From assembly GCF_039535235.1 (NCBI RefSeq), contig NZ_BAAAWU010000001.1, positions 1,178,001-1,242,000 on the forward strand: 64,000 nucleotides of DNA, given 5' to 3'. Shown piece by piece: positions 25,445-33,491 of the stretch. The notes below the pieces were generated by a model. It had not been told where the DNA came from. It saw only the letters and a program-made list of their open reading frames with translations, and did no database searches. The position numbers were made by a program, and so were the translations under genes. The stretch's first letter is position 1; each line of letters begins with the position of its first letter. The stretch comes from Streptomyces roseoviridis. GTDB lineage: Bacteria; Actinomycetota; Actinomycetes; Streptomycetales; Streptomycetaceae.

Positions 25445-25663
25445 ATGTCTGCGTACACCACCACCTACAAGGTCGACGGCGTCAACAGCGCCCACTGCAA
25501 GGGTGTCGTCACGAAGGCGCTCGGCGAGATCGAGGGAGTCGACGCCATCGACATCACGATCGGCACCGGCCTCGTCACCGTCCACAGCACCGCCGCGCTC
25601 GACGACACGGTCGTCGAGGAGACGATCGAGGACGCCGGCTACGACTACCGCGGCCGCGCCTGA
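25445..25663 (+). CDS. copZ: CopZ-like copper chaperone lacking the first Cys
   Basis: The 72-residue protein is a single heavy-metal-associated (HMA) domain: TTYKVDGVNSAHCKGVVTKA, then IGTGLVTVHS and EETIEDAGYDY. In usual chaperones the loop is GMxCxxC; here it is GVNSAHC, leaving only Cys18 with His17 next to it. It would deliver Cu(I) to CopA, but binding must differ from the two-Cys type. The ATG has GGGAGGG upstream and the gene is 36 nt before copA. Confidence 0.8.
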   Translation: MSAYTTTYKVDGVNSAHCKGVVTKALGEIEGVDAIDITIGTGLVTVHSTAALDDTVVEETIEDAGYDYRGRA

Positions 25664-25699
25664 TCCCAGCAAGACACCAGCGAACGAGGAGCAGCAGTC

Positions 25700-27979
25700 A
25701 TGAGCACCCCAACGACGGCCGGCGCCGCCCAGGTCGAGCTCGCCATCGGCGGCATGACCTGCGCCTCGTGCGCGGCCCGTATCGAGAAGAAGCTCAACCG
25801 CATGGACGGGGTCGAGGCCACCGTCAACTACGCGACCGAGAAGGCGAAGGTCACCTTCTCCGCCGACATCCCGGTCGCCGACCTGATCGCCACCGTCGAG
25901 GCCACCGGCTACACGGCCGCCGAGCCCGAGCCCGAGCGCCCGGCCGCGAGCGGCGGCGCCGACGGCGGCGGCGGCCCCACCGACGAGGAGAAGGCCGACG
26001 AGGAGCTGCGGCCGCTGAAGCAGCGCCTGGTCACCGCCGTCGCCCTCGCCGTACCGGTCATCGCCATGGCGATGGTCCCGGCCCTGCAGATCGAGTACTG
26101 GCAGTGGCTGAGCCTCACGCTCGCCGCGCCGGTCGTCACGTACGCCGCCTGGCCCTTCCACCGGGCCGCCTGGACCAACGCCCGGCACGGCGCCGCCACG
26201 ATGGACACGCTGATCTCGGTCGGCACCGTCGCCGCGTTCCTGTGGTCGCTGTGGGCGCTGTTCTTCGGCACCGCCGGCACGCCCGGCATGACGCACCCCT
26301 TCGAGTTCACCATCGCCCGCACCGACGGCGCCGGGAACATCTACCTGGAGGCCGCGGCCGGCGTCACCGCCTTCATCCTGGCCGGCCGCTACTTCGAGGC
26401 CCGCTCCAAGCGGAAGGCGGGCGCGGCGCTGAAGGCGCTGATGCAGCTGGGCGCGAAGGAGGTGACCGTCCTCAGGAACGGCCGGGAGGTCACCGTACCG
26501 ACCGCCGAACTCCAGGTCGGGGACCGCTTCCTGGTCCGCCCCGGCGAGAAGATCGCGACGGACGGCACGGTCGTCGAGGGCTCCTCGGCCGTCGACGCCT
26601 CGATGCTCACCGGCGAGTCCGTGCCCGTCGAGGTGGGGGTCGGCGACTCCGTCACCGGCGCCACCCTGAACGCGGGCGGCCGCCTGGTCGTCGAGGCCAC
26701 CCGGGTCGGCGCCGACACGCAGCTCGCCCGGATGGCCAAGCTCGTCGAGGACGCCCAGAACGGCAAGGCCGCCGCCCAGCGCCTCGCCGACAGGATCTCG
26801 GCCGTGTTCGTGCCGATCGTCATCGCCCTCTCGCTCGGCACCCTCGGCTTCTGGCTGGGTACGGGCCAGGGCCTGACCTCCGCGTTCACCGCGGCCGTCG
26901 CCGTCCTGATCATCGCCTGCCCGTGCGCCCTGGGCCTGGCCACCCCGACCGCCCTCATGGTCGGCACCGGCCGCGGCGCCCAGCTCGGCATCCTCATCAA
27001 GGGCCCCGAGGTCCTGGAGACCACCCGCAAGGTCGACACCATCGTCCTGGACAAGACCGGCACCGTCACCACCGGCCGGATGACCCTGATCAAGGTCCAC
27101 ACCGCCGCCGGCACGGACGAGACCGACGTGCTGCGCCTCGCCGGTGCCCTGGAGCACTCCTCCGAGCACCCGATCGCCCAGGCCGTCGCCACCGGCGCGG
27201 CAGCGAAGGTCGGCACCCTGCCCGCCCCCGAGGACTTCGTCAACGTTCCCGGCCTCGGTGTCCAGGGCGTCGTCGACGGCCACGCCGTCCTCGTCGGCCG
27301 CGAGAAGCTGCTCGACGAGTGGGCCGTGACCCTCCCGGCGAGCCTGAAGTCGGCCAAGGACGCCGCCGAGAAGGCCGGCAAGACCGCCATCGCGGTGGCC
27401 TGGGACGGCGAGGCCCGCGCGGTCCTGGAGGTCGCCGACGCCGTCAAGGAGACCAGCGCCGAGGCCATCAGGCGGCTCCGTGCGCTCGGCCTGACCCCGA
27501 TCCTGCTCACCGGCGACAACAAGGCGGTCGCCGAGGCCGTCGCCGCCGAGGTCGGCATCGACGAGGTGATCGCCGAGGTCATGCCGCAGGACAAGGTGGA
27601 CGTCGTCAAGAAGCTTCAGGGCGAGGGCCGTTCGGTCGCCATGGTCGGCGACGGCGTCAACGACGCCGCCGCGCTCGCCCAGGCCGACCTGGGCCTGGCG
27701 ATGGGCACGGGCACGGACGCCGCCATCGAGGCCGGCGACCTGACCCTCGTACGGGGCGACCTGCGGGCCGCGGCGGACGCCATCCGGCTCTCCCGCAAGA
27801 CGCTCGGCACCATCCGCTCGAACCTCTTCTGGGCCTTCGCCTACAACGTCGCCGCCCTGCCGCTCGCCGCGGCCGGACTGCTCAACCCGATGATCGCCGG
27901 TGCCGCGATGGCCTTCTCGTCGGTCTTCGTGGTCGGCAACAGCCTGCGCCTGCGCGGCTTCCAGCCCATCGACAAGTAA
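25700..27979 (+). CDS. copA: Copper-exporting P1B-type ATPase CopA
   Basis: The 759-residue protein has one N-terminal HMA domain with GGMTCASC (Cys21, Cys24), a Gly/Glu-rich linker, and the P1B membrane core with CPC (Cys407-Pro-Cys409 in [15 protein letters not shown]). The phosphorylation site is DKTGT (Asp451) and the hinge is GDGVNDAAA (650-658). The CPC motif and HMA domain point to Cu(I)/Ag(I) efflux from the cytoplasm. It is co-transcribed with copZ behind two CsoR-type boxes and ends just before a strong terminator. Confidence 0.95.
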   Translation: MSTPTTAGAAQVELAIGGMTCASCAARIEKKLNRMDGVEATVNYATEKAKVTFSADIPVADLIATVEATGYTAAEPEPERPAASGGADGGGGPTDEEKADEELRPLKQRLVTAVALAVPVIAMAMVPALQIEYWQWLSLTLAAPVVTYAAWPFHRAAWTNARHGAATMDTLISVGTVAAFLWSLWALFFGTAGTPGMTHPFEFTIARTDGAGNIYLEAAAGVTAFILAGRYFEARSKRKAGAALKALMQLGAKEVTVLRNGREVTVPTAELQVGDRFLVRPGEKIATDGTVVEGSSAVDASMLTGESVPVEVGVGDSVTGATLNAGGRLVVEATRVGADTQLARMAKLVEDAQNGKAAAQRLADRISAVFVPIVIALSLGTLGFWLGTGQGLTSAFTAAVAVLIIACPCALGLATPTALMVGTGRGAQLGILIKGPEVLETTRKVDTIVLDKTGTVTTGRMTLIKVHTAAGTDETDVLRLAGALEHSSEHPIAQAVATGAAAKVGTLPAPEDFVNVPGLGVQGVVDGHAVLVGREKLLDEWAVTLPASLKSAKDAAEKAGKTAIAVAWDGEARAVLEVADAVKETSAEAIRRLRALGLTPILLTGDNKAVAEAVAAEVGIDEVIAEVMPQDKVDVVKKLQGEGRSVAMVGDGVNDAAALAQADLGLAMGTGTDAAIEAGDLTLVRGDLRAAADAIRLSRKTLGTIRSNLFWAFAYNVAALPLAAAGLLNPMIAGAAMAFSSVFVVGNSLRLRGFQPIDK

Positions 27980-27993
27980 GGCGAACCAACGCC

Positions 27994-28023
27994 GAGGGGC
28001 GGACCCGGACGGGTCCGCCCCTC
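27994..28023 (+). terminator. Rho-independent-type terminator after copA
   Basis: GAGGGGCGGACCC and GGGTCCGCCCCTC form a perfect 13-bp stem around GGAC, 15 nt after the copA stop, followed by TTCC. Confidence 0.75.
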
Positions 28024-28271
28024 TTCCGCGCCCGTTGCCCCTCACGCCAGCCGCCGCCCGCCGAGGCGCCTTCGTCCGGCTCTCGTCTGCCACCCCGCCC
28101 GGCCGCCCATAGGCGGGGCACGGTTGACTGTCGGAGGGCGGGCCGCGCCCCGCCGTGTGAACGCGAGACCGCCGGGCTGCCAGCCCTCAGTCAGGCGTCG
28201 CGCGCAGCCGCCGGCAGCCTCCCCTACAACCGACCCACCCCGACATCACAACCAGCACGAGGTGAAGCACC

Positions 28272-29183
28272 ATGTCCCCCTCCTCGACTCCTTCCCCCCG
28301 CAAGCGCACCCGCGGTCTTCTCGCGGTGGGCGCCATCGCCGCCGGAACCGTCCTGCTCGCCGCATGCGGCGAGGGCGGCTCCGCCGATGGTGCCGCCGCT
28401 CAGGGCAAGGAGCCGCAGCCCGCGTTGCACAGCCACATCCACGGACTCGGAATCGACCCGGAGGACGGGCGGCTCTACGTGGCCACCCACGAGGGGATCT
28501 ACACCGCGGACGACAAGGGGAGCCCTCAGCTCGTCGGGAACAGCAGGGACGACTTCATGGGCTTCACCGTGGCCGGCGCCAAGACCTTCCTGGCCAGCGG
28601 CCACCCGGCCCCCGGCAGTGACCAGCCGGACAACCACGGGCTGATCAAGAGCACCGATGCCGGAAAGTCCTGGAAGACCGCTTCGCTCAAGGGCGAGGCG
28701 GACTTCCACAGCCTCGACCACGCCAAGGGCATCACTTACGGGTACGACAGCACGGGCGGTCTGTTGCGCGTCAGCAAGGACGGCAGGACCTGGCAGGACC
28801 GTGCCCGTCTGCAGGCCCTCGACTTCGCGGTGAACCCCGCCGAGCCGAACCAGCTCGTCGCCACCACGGCGGAGGGCGTCGCGCGCAGCACGGACGGAGG
28901 CGCGACCTTCGCCCCCGGCCAGGGGCCGGGGATGGAATTCCTCTCCTGGGCGTCCCCGGAATCCCTCTTCGGCGTCGACTTCACCGGTGCCCTCAGCATC
29001 AGCTCGGACGGCGGAAGCACCTGGAAGAAGACGGCTTCCGTACCCGGAGGCCAGCCGCAGGCCCTGACCGCCGTCGACGAAAAGCACATCCTCGCGGCCA
29101 CCCAAGACGGCATCTACGAGTCCCGGGACGCGGGGAAGACGTTCACCAAGCGCCTCTCCGTGGCAAGCGGCGATCACCACTGA
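28272..29183 (+). CDS. Secreted lipoprotein with sialidase/BNR-like repeats (F510_1955-type)
   Basis: The 303-residue protein has a signal peptide with lipobox LLAAC near residue 34. HIHGLGIDPEDGRLYVATH follows, and then repeated STDAGKSW, STDGGATF, SSDGGSTW and SRDAGKTF motifs typical of Asp-box/BNR beta-propellers. Such lipoproteins often sit near copper genes in actinomycetes; the ligand is unknown. It would be anchored outside the membrane. It lies ~250 nt after the copA terminator and so has its own promoter. Confidence 0.75.
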   Translation: MSPSSTPSPRKRTRGLLAVGAIAAGTVLLAACGEGGSADGAAAQGKEPQPALHSHIHGLGIDPEDGRLYVATHEGIYTADDKGSPQLVGNSRDDFMGFTVAGAKTFLASGHPAPGSDQPDNHGLIKSTDAGKSWKTASLKGEADFHSLDHAKGITYGYDSTGGLLRVSKDGRTWQDRARLQALDFAVNPAEPNQLVATTAEGVARSTDGGATFAPGQGPGMEFLSWASPESLFGVDFTGALSISSDGGSTWKKTASVPGGQPQALTAVDEKHILAATQDGIYESRDAGKTFTKRLSVASGDHH

Positions 29184-29191
29184 TGGCTGCG

Positions 29192-29271
29192 GCATCCTGG
29201 CGTGATCACGCCATCGCGTGTTGCCGCAAGGGAATGCGCTTGTCGAGCGCCACGCGCCCACGCCAGGATGC
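29192..29271. repeat. Long inverted-repeat element (13-bp arms)
   Basis: GCATCCTGGCGTG (29192-29204) and CACGCCAGGATGC (29259-29271) are exact inverse complements 54 nt apart. Internal bases 29199-29229 resemble 23263-23293 (26/31). It directly follows the lipoprotein gene and could act as its terminator, but the similarity to another locus suggests a mobile or repeated intergenic element. Confidence 0.55.
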
Positions 29272-29452
29272 TTCACACGGCTCGGGATCCGGCGCCCCGG
29301 TACCGAGCCTCAACCACTAGGACCGGGCGATGCCCATGGGTTGCAGGTACGCCTGCGGCACATCCCCCGCCCGCCCGGCGTACCTCACGGTGCTCGCCCG
29401 GTCCTACGGCTTCTCGAGTCGCGGCAGGACCGGGTGTCCAGGGAGGGCGAGA

Positions 29453-30238
29453 ATGCTGGAGAGGCAGAGCACAGTTGGCAGCGCCCCCATCGGCTCGTTC
29501 GTGGCTTTGGGAGACAGCTTCACCGAGGGGCTCGGCGACGAGGCTCCCGACGGCGCTCTCCTGGGGTGGGCCGATCGCCTCGCCGATCTGCTGGCCCGCC
29601 GCTCGCCGGTGCCCTTCCGTTACGCCAATCTCGCCGTTCGTGGCCGGCTCATCGACGAGATCCTCGAGGAGCAGGTGCCGCAGGTAGCCGAACTGACGCC
29701 GGACCTGGTGAGCTTCTGCGCCGGCGGCAACGACATTTTACGGCTGGGCAGTTCCGTGGATCGCATCGCAGAGCGGTTCGAGGAAGCAGTGGTCGAGCTC
29801 AGCTCCCACGCGAAGACCGTGCTCGTGTTCACCGGCTTCGATCCCCGGGGCACACCCGTACTGCGCCGACTGCGCGGAAAGATCGCCACTTACACCGCGC
29901 ACATCCACGCCATAGCGGACCGGCACGGATGCCTGGTCGTGGACCTCTGGTCGATGAAGGCCCTTCAGCATCCCCGCGCGTGGAGCGATGACCGCCTGCA
30001 CCTGTCGTCCGAAGGGCACCGACAGGTCGCGCTACGAGCCGCAGGCGTTCTGGGGCTACGCCCGACGCGAAGCGCACCCGCAACCCACGCGCTGCAGGGA
30101 CGCGTACGGCAGCCCCAGAGGCTGGACGACCTTCGCTGGGCCAAGGAGCACTTCCTTCCCTGGCTCGGCCAGCACCTGCTCGGCAGGGCCTCTGACGAGG
30201 TCCTGGAGCCGAAGCGTCCGCAACTTCTGCCCCTGTAG
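29453..30238 (+). CDS. SGNH/GDSL-type hydrolase
   Basis: The 261-residue protein has the SGNH blocks: FVALGDSFTEGLGD (Ser nucleophile), NLAVRGRLID, VSFCAGGNDILR, and a late DDRLHLSSEGH with the Asp-x-x-His pair. These enzymes are esterases or lipases; no signal peptide is seen, so it acts in the cytoplasm. The ATG at 29453 with GGGAGGGC upstream was preferred over a longer start at 29330. Confidence 0.85.
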   Translation: MLERQSTVGSAPIGSFVALGDSFTEGLGDEAPDGALLGWADRLADLLARRSPVPFRYANLAVRGRLIDEILEEQVPQVAELTPDLVSFCAGGNDILRLGSSVDRIAERFEEAVVELSSHAKTVLVFTGFDPRGTPVLRRLRGKIATYTAHIHAIADRHGCLVVDLWSMKALQHPRAWSDDRLHLSSEGHRQVALRAAGVLGLRPTRSAPATHALQGRVRQPQRLDDLRWAKEHFLPWLGQHLLGRASDEVLEPKRPQLLPL

Positions 30239-30266
30239 CTCCCCGATGGCCACCTACCGCCGACGG

Positions 30267-30851
30267 TCAGTTCTCTCCCCAGTCCCGCACGGTCGAGAGC
30301 GCTCCCATCCGCAGATTCCAGCGGCCGTTCCGCCCCCTGAGGTGCACAGCCGCCAGGGGCGGCACATCGATCCGCCAGAACAGCGCCTGCGGCATGCCCA
30401 AGGCACCGACTACCGCCGCACGCACCACCGACTGCTCCGCGACGGCCAGCACCCGCCCGGCGTCAGCGGGCAATCCGTCGAGCCAAACTGCGACCCTCTC
30501 GCACACCTGTGACACGGACTCGCCACCATGCGGCACCGCTTCGGGGTCGGTCGTCCAGACGGCGAGCCCGTCACCCTCCCGTTCCGCGACTTCACCGAGG
30601 GTCCGCCCTGCGCACCTGCCCATGTCCATGTCGCGAAGGGCCGGCTCCACTGTCACGACGTCCCACAGCAGGGCCCGGGCCGTCTGCTCGCACCGCTCAG
30701 ACGGTGCCGAGTAGTGCAGTGAGGCTCGCGGCAGGGCAGCAGCCATCTCCCCGGCCTGCCGCAGCGCCCGTTCGTCCAGCGGCACCTCGCCGAATCGCAC
30801 ATCGCGCTCCGCAGCGGCGGGAGCGCACACCAACGTGAGCCGGACGTTCAC
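30267..30851 (-). CDS. Histidine-phosphatase-fold protein without catalytic His
   Basis: The 194-residue protein aligns with phosphoglycerate-mutase-like phosphatases: PLDERALRQAGEMAAALP, YSAPSERCEQTA, MDMGRCAGRTLGEVA and GGESVSQVCERV. The RHG motif that carries the phosphorylated histidine is replaced by CAP in LVCAPAAAE. The second catalytic SHG is replaced by AEQ in LAVAEQSVVRA. It is therefore probably catalytically dead, perhaps with a binding role. Similar proteins are often linked to cobalt or cobalamin genes, and cbtBA lies 1.4 kb away. Confidence 0.7.
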   Translation of the reverse strand: MNVRLTLVCAPAAAERDVRFGEVPLDERALRQAGEMAAALPRASLHYSAPSERCEQTARALLWDVVTVEPALRDMDMGRCAGRTLGEVAEREGDGLAVWTTDPEAVPHGGESVSQVCERVAVWLDGLPADAGRVLAVAEQSVVRAAVVGALGMPQALFWRIDVPPLAAVHLRGRNGRWNLRMGALSTVRDWGEN

Positions 30852-30968
30852 GAGCGGTCCCTTCGTTGTGCACAGAACCGGGTCATCGTAAGACGCTCAC
30901 GATGAGGGCTTTCCATCAATGTCCGACCCGCTTGTGGCACGCCTCACATCGCGCCCCATGGCCCCTCA

Positions 30969-30998
30969 TTGAGACTAAGTCTCTAAGCAGCTTAGTAT
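30969..30998 (+). promoter_or_regulatory. Promoter with CTAAG-N3-CTTAG operator
   Basis: TTGAGA (30969-30974) and TAGTAT (30993-30998) are 18 nt apart and fit -35 and -10 elements for the NlpC/P60 gene. CTAAGCAGCTTAG (30983-30995) is a perfect inverted repeat that overlaps the -10, as expected for a repressor site. Similar motifs occur at 33427, 37928 and 50087. Confidence 0.55.
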
Positions 30999-31106
30999 TC
31001 GCGGAGTCTTCGCACAGCCGGTCGCCCACCCGGGGCGGCGACGGAGACGTCGCCGTGCCCGCTGTATGCCCCGCCCGTCGGCGGCCAAGGAAGAAGGAGC
31101 TCCGCC

Positions 31107-32147
31107 GTGGCCTCCCACCGCCGCCCGAAGCAGTCCAATCCGCGCTACACCGGCGTCATCACCGCCACCGCCGCGGCGGCCGTGGCCCTGTCCACCCAGA
31201 CGGCCTCGGCCGACCCGCTGCCTGACCCCAACAAGAAGGGGGTCAAGGCGCAGTTGGACCGCTTCTATGAGCAGGCGACCCAGGCCACCGAGAAGTACAA
31301 CGGGGCCAAGGAGAAGGCCGACGAGCTCAAGAAGCAGGTCGCGACGCTCCAGGACACCGCCGCCCGCAAGCAGGGCGAGCTGAACGAACTGCGCGACCGG
31401 ATCGGCACGGTGGCCGCCGGCCAATACCGCTCAGGGGGCCTCGACCCGGCCATCCAGCTCTTCCTCTCCGAGGACCCCGACACGTACCTGGAGAAGGCGT
31501 CCGCCCTCGACCGGGTCGGCGAGCGGCAGTCAACCGTCCTCCAGCAGTTCCTCTCCCAGCAGCGGGCACTCCAACAGCAGCGCAAGGAAGCGTCCCAGAA
31601 GCTGGGCGACCTGGACGCCGTGCAGAAGGAACTGGGCAAGCGGAAGAAGGAGATCCAGGGCAAGCTCGGCGAGGCGCAGCGGCTGCTCAACACCCTGTCG
31701 GCGAAGGAGCGGGCCCGAATCAACGAAGAGGAGGACCGGGCCAACCGGGCCAGTGCACGGGTCGACCTCGGTAACGAGGCGAGCGCCTCCCAGCGCGCCG
31801 CCGCGGCCTTCGCCGCCGCCAAGAGCAGGGTCGGCATGCCGTACGTCTGGGGCGCGAGCGGCCCGAGCTCCTTCGACTGCTCCGGCCTCACCTCTTGGGC
31901 TTTCCGTCAGGCCGGCGTGACCATACCCCGCACCTCCCAGGCCCAGGCGAACGCCGGCACGCGCATCAACTCCCTCAGCGCCCTGAAGCCCGGCGATCTG
32001 ATCCTCATGCGCAGCGACCTCAGCCACGTCGGCTTCTACGCCGGCAACGGACAGATCCTCCACGCCCCCAAGCCGGGCGCGCAGGTGCGTTACGAGTCCA
32101 TCGCCCGCAGCGGCATGCCCTTCATGTGGGGCGTACGCATCGGCTGA
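31107..32147 (+). CDS. NlpC/P60 peptidoglycan hydrolase (RipA-like)
   Basis: The 346-residue protein has an N-terminal signal peptide (VITATAAAAVALSTQTASA), a long coiled coil (about residues 45-215) and a C-terminal NlpC/P60 domain. The catalytic Cys is in FDCSGLTSW and the His in LSHVGFYAG, with HAPKPG as third residue region. It cleaves peptide stems of peptidoglycan outside the cell. The GTG start has AGGAGCTCCGCC upstream. The operator-bearing promoter at 30969 suggests regulated expression. Confidence 0.9.
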   Translation: MASHRRPKQSNPRYTGVITATAAAAVALSTQTASADPLPDPNKKGVKAQLDRFYEQATQATEKYNGAKEKADELKKQVATLQDTAARKQGELNELRDRIGTVAAGQYRSGGLDPAIQLFLSEDPDTYLEKASALDRVGERQSTVLQQFLSQQRALQQQRKEASQKLGDLDAVQKELGKRKKEIQGKLGEAQRLLNTLSAKERARINEEEDRANRASARVDLGNEASASQRAAAAFAAAKSRVGMPYVWGASGPSSFDCSGLTSWAFRQAGVTIPRTSQAQANAGTRINSLSALKPGDLILMRSDLSHVGFYAGNGQILHAPKPGAQVRYESIARSGMPFMWGVRIG

Positions 32148-32167
32148 CGCACGAACGCGAAAAAAGG

Positions 32168-32204
32168 GGAGGGGGCGCCGGTACCCAACCGGCGCCCCCT
32201 CCCG
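32168..32204. terminator. Bidirectional terminator between NlpC/P60 and cbtA
   Basis: GGGAGGGGGCGCCGGT and ACCGGCGCCCCCTCCC form a perfect 16-bp stem around ACCCA. It lies between two convergent genes; an A-run precedes it on the + strand, giving a T-run for the leftward transcript. Confidence 0.8.
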
Positions 32205-32216
32205 TGTGGACGGGCA

Positions 32217-32981
32217 TCAGGCCGAGGGCGCCACCGCTCTCGGCTCCGCGGCCCCGATCCGCGTGCCGGCCCGGCGCGGTTGCAGCAACCGCTCGGCCAG
32301 CACGCCGAAGACGAGACCGAATCCGGCCCACAGCACCGCCTGGACAGCGAGCGCGGAGATGCGGAACTGCCAGACGACCTCGGCCGGGAAGTCCTTCGGC
32401 ATCTCGTTGACCGCCGGCAGGAACGCGTACGCGAGTCCGACGGCGAGGACGAAGAACGCGCCTGCCGCGATGGTCGCGTTCCGGTTGCCCAGACGGGGCG
32501 CGAGCCGCTTGCCCAGAATCACCGCGGCGACGGCGAGCAGCACGCTGAGCACCACCATGAGCAGGTAGAGGGTGGTGCGCTGGCTGATGGTGGCCGCGTC
32601 GCTGACCGCAGGCGGGTTGGCCGGGTACTTGAGGAACGGCACGATGTAGACCGTGACCAGGCCGCTGAGCGACAGCAGACCAGCCGTGGCGCGGGGGCCG
32701 AACGCGCCGACGCGGCCCAGGGCGAAGCAGTACGCCAGCGCGGCGATGCCGCCCAGGCCGACGCCGTAGACGAGGACACCGGTCGCGAGACCAGTGGTGG
32801 ACTGGGCCGCACGGCTGACGAGTTCCTCGCCCTCTTCGTGACTGTGCGCCGCTTCGTAGGCGATGCCCGCCTCGGTCGGCGGCTCACCGAGGAAGTAGGC
32901 GACGACCAGGGCGAGGAGACCAGCCACGAGGCCGGTCGCCATCCCACGCGCGAGGAGCTTGCCGACAATTGTCGAGTTCAT
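32217..32981 (-). CDS. cbtA: CbtA-family predicted cobalt transporter subunit
   Basis: The 254-residue protein has an N-terminal membrane helix (GMATGLVAGLLALVVAYFLG), the EAAHSHEEGEELVSR loop with His and Glu residues, and about five more membrane segments including FGLVFGVLAERLL. This is the CbtA pattern. CbtA and CbtB are predicted cobalt uptake proteins commonly controlled by cobalamin. It follows cbtB by 19 nt, and a cobalamin riboswitch lies upstream of cbtB. Confidence 0.85.
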   Translation of the reverse strand: MNSTIVGKLLARGMATGLVAGLLALVVAYFLGEPPTEAGIAYEAAHSHEEGEELVSRAAQSTTGLATGVLVYGVGLGGIAALAYCFALGRVGAFGPRATAGLLSLSGLVTVYIVPFLKYPANPPAVSDAATISQRTTLYLLMVVLSVLLAVAAVILGKRLAPRLGNRNATIAAGAFFVLAVGLAYAFLPAVNEMPKDFPAEVVWQFRISALAVQAVLWAGFGLVFGVLAERLLQPRRAGTRIGAAEPRAVAPSA

Positions 32982-33000
32982 GATGTGTGGTTTCCCTGTC

Positions 33001-33216
33001 TCAGTGGCAGGGGAAGGCGAGCAGGTGACGGCCGTCGTGCACCCACTCGTGGACGCCTTCGCCGGCGAAGATCGCGGTGGCGCCCTGCTCGGCGCCGACG
33101 AAGAAGAGCGCGAGCAGCATCAGGGCCCCGAAGAAGACGGCCCAGGGCAGGATCGACTTGATGGGGAGTACGGCGGGGGTGGCAACGGCACTCGGCTGAG
33201 CGGTGGCCTGAGCCAT
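33001..33216 (-). CDS. cbtB: CbtB-family small cobalt transporter subunit
   Basis: The 71-residue product has one membrane helix (ILPWAVFFGALMLLALFFVG) and the conserved C-terminal HEWVHDGRHLLAFPCH, whose histidines are thought to bind cobalt. The ATG at 33216 with GGAGG upstream was preferred to a longer frame that would run through the riboswitch. Confidence 0.85.
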   Translation of the reverse strand: MAQATAQPSAVATPAVLPIKSILPWAVFFGALMLLALFFVGAEQGATAIFAGEGVHEWVHDGRHLLAFPCH

Positions 33217-33269
33217 GGCAGGACCTCCAAGGCCACGCGTCCCGGTCGGTGGAGCTCGACCGACGGGGC

Positions 33270-33376
33270 GAGTCTGACCTGCCGGACCGCACCGCTCAGA
33301 AGATGAGCGGCTGCCGCCGAGCACACAGTGGCGCGACCGTGCCGGATTCCCACCGGCTTCCGCTGCCCGTCGATTG
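33270..33376 (-). ncRNA. Cobalamin riboswitch upstream of cbtBA
   Basis: On the minus strand GCCGGTGGGAATCCGGC (33341-33357) is the P3-type hairpin with the GGTG/AATCC pattern. It is followed by CGCGCCACTGTG, the highly conserved B12-box core, and near the 3' end GGCAGGTCAGACTC resembles the final conserved stem. The order and spacing match cobalamin riboswitches in actinomycetes. Cobalamin binding would switch off cbtB and cbtA. The exact ends are approximate. Confidence 0.75.
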
Positions 33377-33422
33377 ACTTGTCCTGGTCAAGGTAGCCGA
33401 AGGCACCCGGCCCCACAACCAA

Positions 33423-33443
33423 CCTTCTAAATAACTTAGAAGG
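33423..33443. promoter_or_regulatory. CTAAG-type inverted repeat upstream of the riboswitch
   Basis: CCTTCTAA at the left and TTAGAAGG at the right frame CTAAATAACTTAG (33427-33439), one base from CTAAG-N3-CTTAG. It sits about 50 nt upstream of the cobalamin riboswitch on the minus strand, where the cbtBA promoter must lie. Regulation of cbtBA by this site is inference. Confidence 0.45.
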
Positions 33444-33491
33444 ATCGATTAGGGTTCCCCCATGACCGATCCACATGCCCCCGGGGTGGCC

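Noticed and set aside
25310..28093. 927-codon minus-strand frame opposite copA
   Set aside because: It is a shadow of the copA reading frame caused by high GC at third positions.
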